From contig CAZUMH010000099.1 of the NCBI GenBank assembly GCA_964621645.1, positions 1 through 12,264 of the forward strand: 12,264 nucleotides of DNA. Direction: 5' to 3'. The DNA is from CAZUMH01 sp964621645 (GTDB taxonomy: Bacteria > Zhuqueibacterota > QNDG01 > JAGLOF01). The translations under genes were made by a program, and so were the position numbers. Each line of letters opens with the position of its first letter. Position 1 is the first letter of the stretch. The notes under the pieces are model-generated. The model was not told the DNA's origin, searched no databases, and saw only the letters and a list, made by a program, of their open reading frames with translations. Shown here one piece after another: positions 1 to 6,022 of the stretch.

Positions 1-287
1 ATGGAAATCGTTTGGGACGAGGAACCGCTCGTCATTTTTACTCGATACAAGCCGAATTCCGGCTCCACCCGAAACATCGAATTCAATTGAATAGGTACAT
101 AGAACGTTGGAAAATCCAGCAGACTCATTGGAGAGAACATGGAAATTTCCGGGAATGTTTCTTTGCCGAAACTTACGCCCATACCGACCCGCATGCCATC
201 GACACTGGCCGTAGTTGCCTTTTCCTGGGCGTAAACCAAGCCGCCCGCCAGCATTACTACAAGCAACACCAAAGTAAATCTCTTCAT
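1..287 (-). CDS. Exported outer-membrane beta-barrel-like protein, 5' part only
   Basis: The reading frame is open from an ATG at 285-287 to the left edge, giving the first 95 residues of a longer protein. The start is fixed by a strong AGGAGG site seven bases upstream. Residues 1-20 form a signal peptide: basic MKRF, a hydrophobic LVLLVVMLAGGLV core, and cleavage after YAQ. The mature part alternates short polar and hydrophobic segments, with a Gly-rich GMRVGMGVSFG stretch and an FYVPIQ...FRVEPEFGLY segment. That pattern is common in small outer-membrane barrel proteins, where a strand such as RVEPEFGLYR faces the lipid. The barrel assignment rests on this pattern and the signal peptide only, and no catalytic motif is visible. 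It appears monocistronic at its 5' end, with its own AT-rich upstream region. The rest of the gene lies outside the window. Confidence 0.72.
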   Translation of the reverse strand, partial: MKRFTLVLLVVMLAGGLVYAQEKATTASVDGMRVGMGVSFGKETFPEISMFSPMSLLDFPTFYVPIQLNSMFRVEPEFGLYRVKMTSGSSSQTIS

Positions 288-319
288 GTTTTCACCTCCT
301 GTTATACGTCGCCTATCCA

Positions 320-335
320 AAACAGGTAACTGTTT
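320..335. promoter_or_regulatory. Small dyad in the 5' leader of the barrel-protein gene
   Basis: AAACAG and CTGTTT form perfect 6-base arms around GTAA, about 33 bases before the barrel-protein start codon. It could be an operator or a small leader hairpin. A dyad this short can also arise by chance. Confidence 0.25.
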
Positions 336-385
336 CTCCTCTCACCTCCTTCCATTTAAATGTTGGGATAAAAAATATATTCAGG

Positions 386-413
386 ATAATAAAAAATTAC
401 TTAAATAAATCAA
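386..413 (-). promoter_or_regulatory. Possible sigma-70-type promoter for the barrel-protein gene
   Basis: On the minus strand a TTGATT box (413-408) is followed after 16 bases by TATTAT (391-386), each matching the consensus at four or five positions. It sits about 100 bases before the start codon. The tract is very AT-rich, so chance matches are likely, but no better candidate is seen. Confidence 0.33.
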
Positions 414-443
414 TAAAATCAAGGAAAATATATCACATCCCTC

Positions 444-478
444 TTACTCCCCGAAAACTAAAAGCTTCCGGGGAGTAA
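444..478 (-). terminator. Hairpin at the end of the PHP/membrane-protein operon
   Basis: TTACTCCCCG (444-453) and CGGGGAGTAA (469-478) form a perfect 10-base-pair stem, extendable by GAA/TTC past a one-base bulge, with a short A-rich loop. It begins 25 bases after the stop codon of the membrane-protein gene. There is no clear U-run on either strand, so it may be a weak or factor-assisted terminator or a 3'-end stabilising structure. Confidence 0.5.
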
Positions 479-502
479 ACAGTGTCAGGAACGTTCATAT
501 CT

Positions 503-1324
503 TCAATTCGGCAATTCGCTGTAATCAAGTTCGGACCCGAGCAGACTGTGCGGAATCAGAAAGACAACCAGCGTCACCAGCGCGGCCAGTAGAATCCAAC
601 CCCTGCTCAGGTGGACTCCTCGGTTTTTAAACCAGGCCCAGAGCCAGAAAATCATGGCGATCAGCGTCTTGTTATCCGTGAGGTCCGTACCAAACGGGAA
701 TCCTGTCCAATACGCATTAAAGGCGAATTTCTGCATCAGCGGTCCCATGATGAAACCGCCGATAAACATGATCCCGATAGCCCAGAACATATACTTCTTA
801 GCGGCTCCGCGGGAATCCAGCGCCTCAAATCCAGCTCTGGTCGAAAGCAGCATAGCCAGGAAAATAAACAGCACATGAGGCAGCATCACCCAGATAGGGA
901 CAGGCCCCCGATAGCGGAGGATTATCGGTTCACTCCCCGTCAAGGGGAGCTCGTCTCCGTTGCGCTGAAGCTGAACAAAATAGATAATCTTCCCCGCCAT
1001 GGGCTGAGCCGGTAAAGCGGCCCGCAATTCATCTCCGTCTCTGGCAAGAGGGAGTCGGGTCCATTCATCCCGGGATTTATACCGCTTGTATTTCACGAAT
1101 CCCGAGACGGCAGTGTCGGGCGCGAAGACAGCCACTTGGGTATCCGTCCCCACTATCTCGGTACGCAGCAGCCGGGCCTTCACCGATGTGCCGGCGAATT
1201 CCTCGTTGACTCGGACGGGATAGGTAGGCCCGGATATCCGCTGCCAGAAAGCTGAGATGAAAGTCAAAAGAAAAGCGGCAATCCAGAGCGGAGCCCTGTG
1301 TCCGGCGATTTTGATATCGATCAT
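503..1324 (-). CDS. Conserved-looking inner-membrane protein of unknown function
   Basis: The protein has 273 residues. One membrane helix lies near the N terminus (about 12-28). A roughly 110-residue periplasmic segment with alternating beta-like strands (about 35-140) follows. Four C-terminal helices lie at about 143-162, 177-196, 218-233 and 243-260. A polar signature, AYWTGFPFGTDLTDNK (204-219), sits between helices 3 and 4; I associate it from memory with uncharacterised membrane proteins of FCB-type bacteria. The ATG at 1324 has a GAGGAG site about eight bases upstream and begins 15 bases after the stop of the PHP-domain gene, so the two are very probably co-transcribed. The beta-rich segment may be Ig-like, and the C-terminal helices may hold a small ligand or a haem, but no ligand residues prove this. 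The function is unknown. Confidence 0.85.
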   Translation of the reverse strand: MIDIKIAGHRAPLWIAAFLLTFISAFWQRISGPTYPVRVNEEFAGTSVKARLLRTEIVGTDTQVAVFAPDTAVSGFVKYKRYKSRDEWTRLPLARDGDELRAALPAQPMAGKIIYFVQLQRNGDELPLTGSEPIILRYRGPVPIWVMLPHVLFIFLAMLLSTRAGFEALDSRGAAKKYMFWAIGIMFIGGFIMGPLMQKFAFNAYWTGFPFGTDLTDNKTLIAMIFWLWAWFKNRGVHLSRGWILLAALVTLVVFLIPHSLLGSELDYSELPN

Positions 1325-1339
1325 TTTCTCGCTCCTCTT

Positions 1340-2512
1340 TTAATCACCATTTTTCTCCGGAGCAATAAACCGTACAGTAAACTCCAGATTGGTTACCAGT
1401 CCTTTTTTCGACCCGGCATAGAGATTCTTGACAATATACGGCAGGCTGATCTTTCTAATACCGGAAACGTCCCCGTTTCTGCCACTTATGCGTACAAGAA
1501 CCGTTCGCTGCGGCGGCAGTGTTATCTCTTTTGGAGCAGTAACCTCTCCACTCTCATCTGCCGAGATCAGATAGAAAGGAACCTCGCTTTGATTGCAGAT
1601 CTGCAATAGTGCGCTTTTCTTCCCTTCCAGGGAAACCGGTCCGTTTTTAAAAATAAGAGACTGTTGAAAGATCGGCTCTAAAAACTCCTTTTCCCCTATC
1701 AGCAGGTTTTTAAAATAGACCAGTGTCCGCCCGGCCAGGAGAGCCTCCCTAATCGATTCAGGGGAACGCTCCTTTGCAAATACCAGGGTCATGGGCCGGT
1801 GCTCTCCCCGGTCCACATGAAAGACCAGACTGATAGGCTGATGAATATCGGAATTGCCCAGCATGGTAACGCCCTTGTCCAGACACCACTGCTGCACTTC
1901 CGGATAGTACTCCCAGTAGTTCACCACCTCCATTCCCTGCATCCAGCCCTTTTGCAGCAGGGTGGTGTGTATCGGATACCAGCGGGCCACTCCATCAGGC
2001 TGCTGACCGGTCCAGCCGGGATGATTCCAGATCACCAGGCCTCCCTGGGCCTCTGCCTCTCCCACCGCTTCCAGAAAGTCTTCCTTGTTGATCTTTTCAG
2101 CATCCTTTATGAATATGGCATTGAAATGTCCGGGCGGCATGCTGCGCGTTATTTCAGTACCGTGGATCAGCATAACGCCCAGTTCCCGGGCCCGCCCCTG
2201 CGCTAGTTCATAGGCGCGGTTGCGGTCCGTGACCACATCCTTTTTGTGAGGCTGATACTCCAGATGGTCGGTGATGGAAATCGCGTCCAGGCCCTCGCGC
2301 CAGGCCTCCTCTACCCGCACAGTGGGCCAGACGTTGCCGTCGGAAAAAACAGTATGCATGTGAAAGTCGCATTTCAACGTATGATATCCGGGCAGATCAG
2401 GAATGAGGATTTCACGCCTCTCCTGGGCGGCCAAAGGCAAAACAACGGATAACATAATAAGCCCTATCAGCACCAGCATCGTACTGTATCGCACGGGATG
2501 TTTCTTCATCAT
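1340..2512 (-). CDS. Exported PHP-domain metal-dependent phosphoesterase (Sb-PDE-like)
   Basis: The frame is also open to 2557, but the ATG at 2512 (or 2509) is chosen because AAGGGG lies just upstream and a signal peptide then starts directly (MMKKHPVRYS, hydrophobic core, cleavage after LAAQ, residue 30). The mature protein is a PHP-fold hydrolase. Visible metal-site motifs are DFHMHT (49-54), SDG (57-59), TDHLE (81-85), HGTE (117-120), GHF (128-130), WNHPGW (162-167) and GNSDIH (219-224). These supply the His, Asp and Glu ligands expected for a two- or three-metal centre. About 130 further residues follow, probably a beta-rich C-terminal domain. PHP enzymes hydrolyse phosphoesters. The Sb-PDE phosphodiesterase group is the nearest named family I recall, so a periplasmic phosphodiester substrate is likely but not shown. 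It heads an operon with the downstream membrane protein. Confidence 0.88.
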   Translation of the reverse strand: MMKKHPVRYSTMLVLIGLIMLSVVLPLAAQERREILIPDLPGYHTLKCDFHMHTVFSDGNVWPTVRVEEAWREGLDAISITDHLEYQPHKKDVVTDRNRAYELAQGRARELGVMLIHGTEITRSMPPGHFNAIFIKDAEKINKEDFLEAVGEAEAQGGLVIWNHPGWTGQQPDGVARWYPIHTTLLQKGWMQGMEVVNYWEYYPEVQQWCLDKGVTMLGNSDIHQPISLVFHVDRGEHRPMTLVFAKERSPESIREALLAGRTLVYFKNLLIGEKEFLEPIFQQSLIFKNGPVSLEGKKSALLQICNQSEVPFYLISADESGEVTAPKEITLPPQRTVLVRISGRNGDVSGIRKISLPYIVKNLYAGSKKGLVTNLEFTVRFIAPEKNGD

Positions 2513-2933
2513 CGCTTCCCCTTTCATTGCATCGATTGAATCATTGACGTTTATCACACCGCACCCGGACGGAAAATAATCCCGGTTTATTGCATTCTGT
2601 TCTTCTTCACGGAAGTTTAATTGACGTATGGATGGCCTTCATAATCAACCGCCGCAGGGCGATTAAATCGTCCCCTCTCCCGAGTATTCCCATGAAGTGC
2701 GGGATCCTATCAAAGGCCTGGTGCATTAATTAAAGTAATAATCAGGATGGTCTTCCGCAACGGTTTTATTTCAGGATGAAGAGAACAGTGGTCCGTCGTG
2801 ATTCCTGAGATCATTCTTCAATCGTTATGCTTCACCCTGATCCCGCTGGAATCCTGGATGGGCAGGTCACTTCAGGGGATCAATCATCGAAGCATAAGGT
2901 CCGCTGTACTACGATCGATCCGCTTTATCACTC
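2513..2933. other. Non-coding stretch between emrB and the PHP-domain gene
   Basis: No supported gene lies here. It should hold the minus-strand promoter of the PHP operon, but no convincing -35/-10 pair stands out. A short dyad CGATTAAATCG at 2660-2670 is the only operator-like element, and the emrB 3' hairpin is at 2877-2921. The short open frames on the plus strand near 2800-3090 run into the emrB coding region and lack ribosome binding sites. Confidence 0.6.
2877..2921 (-). terminator. Weak hairpin just after emrB
   Basis: Read on the minus strand, GGATCGATC (2921-2913) can pair with GATTGATCC (2885-2877), nine pairs including one G-U, around a 27-base loop. It starts 12 bases after the emrB stop. 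The large loop and the lack of a U-run make this a tentative call. Confidence 0.25.
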
Positions 2934-4553
2934 TTATTCCCTGGCTCCCGGAGGTCCGGATTTTCTCCGGCGAGTGGACCTCAGGAAGAAAACCGGCAAT
3001 ATCCCCGCCACAGAGATAAGCGCCGCGATAAAAAAATCATCACATACGGCCCGGACAAAAGCCTGCTTGTTCACATGGGAAAGCAGCAGCGCCTGAGCCC
3101 GATAAACAGCGTCATTATACGTTCCCCCCAGCTGATGCAGGGAAAATCCGGCCAACCCTGAAACCGTCTTTTTAAAAACAGTGGAGCGGGGATCGATCAT
3201 CTGCCCGAAAACCGCCGTGTGATAGAGGGTTCTCCGGGTCAGCATGGCCCCCATGAAGGCCACCCCAAAGCTGCCCCCCAGCTGCCGGATAACATTGAAC
3301 AGTCCGGCGGCCTGGGCTATTTTATGCCTGGGAACACTGGACAGAGCCAGCGTCGAAAGAGGGGTGAAAAGCAATCCCATGGCAAAACCGCGAATGATCA
3401 GGGGCAGCATAATCTGGGCATGTTCGGAATGCAATGAGAGAAAAGAGTTCAAATAGAGGCTGAATGCCAGCAGACAAATACCGAGCATACCTGGTATCTT
3501 GGGATTGATCCGGTCCGCAATGAAGCCCGATACCGGCGAGGTAAACGCCTGGATCAGTCCCACCGGAAGAAAGAATGATCCGGCCTGAAGCGCGGTGTAT
3601 CCCAGAGAATTCTGCAGATAGAGGGGAAGCAGGAAGGTGCTGCCGAACATCCCCAGTCCGAAGATAAACAGGATCCCGTTGGTGACCGCAAAATTAAAAT
3701 CTCTGAAAAGTGAAATGTCAATGAGTGGATGAACAGCCGTAAATTCCACAAAAAGAAATACGATCAGGGCCATGGCGGAAACAAGGAAACAGGTCAGGAT
3801 AAACGTCGATGACCAGCCGCCCGTATTCCAGGAGGCATTCCCTTCCGAAAGCGCCAGCAGCAGCGCTCCTAAAAACAGGGCCATGGAAATAAATCCGGCT
3901 AAATCAAAGGAACGTGTTTCTTCCGTCCGGTATTCCCGCTGAATCACCCAAGTGGCAAACAGCCCCAGCAGACCCACCGGCACATTCACATCGAAAATCG
4001 CGTTCCACCCGATATGATCCACCAGATAGCCGCCGATCATGGGACCGAGGGAAACAGACGCCGCCGCCGCAATGGACCAGAAACCCAGGGCGACACCCCG
4101 TTGCTGCGGAGGAAATTCACGGGTCACGATTGCCATGCCCACCGGCATAAGAAAGCCGGCTCCGATAGCCTGGATAATCCTGAAAAGAATCAAGGAATAT
4201 TCGTTCCAGGCAAGCCCGCATAAAAAGGAACCGAAAGTAAAGAGGAAGAGGGCCAGAAAATAAGACCGTTTGTATCCAAAATGGTCTGCCACCCAGCCCG
4301 ACGTAGGCAGCATTACTCCAAAAACGAGAAGATAGGCGGTAAGCACCCATTGAATCCGGTCCAGGCTGGCTCCGAACGTGGCCATTATATTCGGCAAGGC
4401 CACATTTACGATAGTGGCATCGAGAACAGCCATGAAGGTGCCGATCATGACATTAGCCAGCACCCACCATTTATAGCTGCTCCGGCTCCTATCGGGCTTT
4501 GGAACCACAGCATAGACCGTATGTTTAAAAGAAAGTTTTCTGGAGTCCCGCAT
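2934..4553 (-). CDS. emrB: EmrB/QacA-type 14-helix multidrug efflux transporter (MFS, DHA2)
   Basis: This 539-residue protein is a proton-driven drug exporter of the major facilitator superfamily in the inner membrane. Its length and hydrophobic pattern fit 14 helices. Family motifs are visible: LDATIVNVALP in helix 1 (44-54), motif A GWVADHFGYKR between helices 2 and 3 (86-96), an RIIQAIGAGFLMPVG stretch in helix 4 (125-139), and the exporter-specific motif C around ASVSLGPMIGG in helix 5 (165-175). The C-terminal half carries the usual RQLGGSFGVAFMGAML segment. The ATG lies two bases after the emrA stop codon and has only a weak AAGG site well upstream, so it is probably translated by coupling with emrA. 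With EmrA it should form a pump that passes amphipathic compounds across the envelope with a TolC-like channel. No such channel is encoded in this window. The drug spectrum cannot be read from sequence. Confidence 0.93.
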   Translation of the reverse strand: MRDSRKLSFKHTVYAVVPKPDRSRSSYKWWVLANVMIGTFMAVLDATIVNVALPNIMATFGASLDRIQWVLTAYLLVFGVMLPTSGWVADHFGYKRSYFLALFLFTFGSFLCGLAWNEYSLILFRIIQAIGAGFLMPVGMAIVTREFPPQQRGVALGFWSIAAAASVSLGPMIGGYLVDHIGWNAIFDVNVPVGLLGLFATWVIQREYRTEETRSFDLAGFISMALFLGALLLALSEGNASWNTGGWSSTFILTCFLVSAMALIVFLFVEFTAVHPLIDISLFRDFNFAVTNGILFIFGLGMFGSTFLLPLYLQNSLGYTALQAGSFFLPVGLIQAFTSPVSGFIADRINPKIPGMLGICLLAFSLYLNSFLSLHSEHAQIMLPLIIRGFAMGLLFTPLSTLALSSVPRHKIAQAAGLFNVIRQLGGSFGVAFMGAMLTRRTLYHTAVFGQMIDPRSTVFKKTVSGLAGFSLHQLGGTYNDAVYRAQALLLSHVNKQAFVRAVCDDFFIAALISVAGILPVFFLRSTRRRKSGPPGARE

Positions 4554-4555
4554 AA

Positions 4556-5539
4556 TCAGCGTATTTTGACCTTGATGTAGGCGGACATACCCGGCAGCAG
4601 CCGGAGTGGTGATTCTCCTTTGAAGGTCGTGTTGTCGAACGAGATTTCAACCGGAATCCGCTGGGTGATCTTGGTGAAGTTGCCGGAGGCATTATTCGGC
4701 GGGATCAGGGAAAACTGGGCGGCGGTATTGGAACCGATCCGGGTGATCCTCCCGGAAAAATCGTACCCCGGATATGAATCCACCTTGATCTGTACCCGGT
4801 CTCCCTCTCGAAGACGGCCGATCTTGGTCTCTTCAAGATTTGCGGTCACCCAGACATCCTTTAAATCATAGAGAGTAAAAATCTCCTCCCCCGGCTGCAC
4901 CACCTCTCCTTCCAGAACCCAGCGCTTGGAAACTATTCCATCCATCGGTGAGATAATTGTCGTGTTATTCAGCTGCGTTTTGACAACATCACGTTGCGCT
5001 GCTGCCACCCGGGACTGGGCCCGGGCTATGCTGGTCTGGACCTTGGCCGCTTCATAGCCGCTCTGGGTGTGCTCGAACTGTTCCTTGGTAATGACTCCTT
5101 CCTGATATTGGGTCTGGGCCCTTTCGTAATCCCGTTCCGCTCTTTTTTCATTTACGTCAGCTAGGGATATGTTCTCTTCTGCCAGATTAAGGGCCGCATC
5201 TGCCTGAATTTTCCGGACGCGCAGATCACTGTCATCCAGTTGAATGAGCACCTGCCCCTTCTGCACTTCATCTCCTTCATCGGCCATCAGACTGGTGATT
5301 CGTCCCAGCATTTGGGCACTTACGGCAACCCGGTCCGCGTCGATGGCCGCATCATCTGTTGCAATATACCGGCGTTTTTGGTTCAAATAATAACCGAAAG
5401 CTCCGACAATGACAACAAGGATCATAATCATAGGAACGATAACCCGGAACCGCCGGGATCTGGAAGTTTTTTCAGCTTTCTCTTCAGGATGTGACTCGCC
5501 GTGATTTGTACCGACGGCGCGGTCTTTTTCATTGGACAT
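4556..5539 (-). CDS. emrA: EmrA-type periplasmic adaptor (HlyD/membrane-fusion family)
   Basis: The start at 5539 (MSNEKD) is preferred over the upstream in-frame ATG at 5557, because AAAGGAA (5554-5548) sits about nine bases before the former and nothing suitable precedes the latter. The protein then has 327 residues: a charged cytoplasmic tail (1-31), one membrane anchor (33-51), the first lipoyl half (about 67-104, VAVSAQMLGRI...VLIQLDD), a coiled-coil hairpin (about 105-189), and the second lipoyl half (191-224, TTIISPMDGIVSKR). A beta-barrel domain follows, with the EmrA hallmark NASGNFTKITQRIPVEI (283-299). It bridges EmrB to an outer-membrane channel. It is the first gene of the emrAB operon and faces the propeller-AraC regulator divergently. 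No dedicated MarR- or TetR-type repressor is next to it, which is unusual for such operons. Confidence 0.94.
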   Translation of the reverse strand: MSNEKDRAVGTNHGESHPEEKAEKTSRSRRFRVIVPMIMILVVIVGAFGYYLNQKRRYIATDDAAIDADRVAVSAQMLGRITSLMADEGDEVQKGQVLIQLDDSDLRVRKIQADAALNLAEENISLADVNEKRAERDYERAQTQYQEGVITKEQFEHTQSGYEAAKVQTSIARAQSRVAAAQRDVVKTQLNNTTIISPMDGIVSKRWVLEGEVVQPGEEIFTLYDLKDVWVTANLEETKIGRLREGDRVQIKVDSYPGYDFSGRITRIGSNTAAQFSLIPPNNASGNFTKITQRIPVEISFDNTTFKGESPLRLLPGMSAYIKVKIR

Positions 5540-5817
5540 CGGGGATGTTCCTTTCATTATGGTTCGGTGAATCCATATACCATCAGAGCAGCCATTTCAC
5601 TCAAGCAGGAAGCCCCGGATCTGTCGGAAAAGGAGACACAGTTGAACCCGGTCCCTGCTTTCCTACTAATTAAATAGATACACTCGCTTCCTGGCACAGG
5701 AGTTCCTGGCTTCGGTGCGTTCGCATCCAATTCAGCGAGATAACATACATAAAAATCCGGGATAATGCAACCGGCGAATCACCGCAGCCGTATCACAGGA
5801 AACGGCGGTAACACGTT

Positions 5818-5832
5818 TCGATCGGATCATCA
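5818..5832 (+). promoter_or_regulatory. Distal copy of a 15-base direct repeat, candidate regulator site
   Basis: TCGATCGGATCATCA matches the copy at 5900-5914 at 13 of 15 positions. The copies start 82 bases apart, close to eight DNA helical turns. Same-orientation paired sites of this kind are typical of AraC-family operators. Which protein binds is inference. Confidence 0.4.
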
Positions 5833-5899
5833 CCGCCAAGAACATCCGGCCCCCACTGCTCCGTACCACTGTCTATGGGAGCAGCTGCTCACTACTTAC

Positions 5900-5914
5900 T
5901 CGATCGGATGATGA
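5900..5914 (+). promoter_or_regulatory. Proximal copy of the 15-base direct repeat beside the -35 box
   Basis: TCGATCGGATGATGA ends six bases before the TTGACA box. That is where a class II activator, as many AraC proteins are, usually binds. It differs from the distal copy at two positions (C to G twice). Confidence 0.42.
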
Positions 5915-5920
5915 AGATGA

Positions 5921-5949
5921 TTGACATTGCAGGATTTATTGTCTATGTT
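5921..5949 (+). promoter_or_regulatory. Sigma-70-type promoter of the propeller-AraC regulator
   Basis: A perfect TTGACA (5921-5926), a 17-base spacer and TATGTT (5944-5949, four of six matches) predict transcription starting near 5956. This lies inside the longest open frame of the regulator, whose nominal TTG codon at 5921 is the first three bases of the -35 box. It leaves a leader of about 67 bases before the ATG at 6023. Confidence 0.6.
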
Positions 5950-6022
5950 TTACTCATTGATCAACCGGAACCGTCACCATCGGAACGCAGCGCTGCTGGA
6001 TCTCCGGAACAGGACCACAGTC

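Larger units (their letters stand above)
5540..6022. promoter_or_regulatory. Divergent control region between emrA and the propeller-AraC regulator
   Basis: No gene is supported in these 483 bases. The plus side holds a strong promoter and two 15-base direct repeats, listed separately. For the minus side, a weak TTGAGT (5604-5599) and TATATG (5579-5574) pair with a 19-base spacer could drive emrAB. An imperfect inverted repeat, ACCGC...GCGGT, spans about 5781-5810. The length and content fit a shared regulatory region for the two divergent units. Confidence 0.5.

Noticed and set aside
12..329. Plus-strand open frame opposite the barrel-protein gene
   Set aside because: It lies antisense to a frame with a strong ribosome site and signal peptide, has no ribosome site itself, and its translation looks like random basic sequence.
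302..355. 17-codon minus-strand frame (start 355) with an internal AGGAGGTGAG, just before the barrel-protein ribosome site
   Set aside because: It has no ribosome site ahead of its ATG, and the AGGAGG lies inside it. It could be a leader peptide, but nothing in the residues supports that.
611..1015. Plus-strand 134-residue frame inside the membrane-protein gene
   Set aside because: It is antisense to a clear membrane protein with defined helices and operon context, and it has no plausible start signal.
2943..2953. CTCCCGGAGGT matching the core of the REP-like palindrome at 11925-11962
   Set aside because: Only 11 bases match, the core is self-complementary, and it lies inside the emrB coding end. 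A chance match is more likely than a second REP.
5491..5673. 60-residue plus-strand frame starting in emrA
   Set aside because: It overlaps the emrA start antisense and has no ribosome site and no recognisable content.
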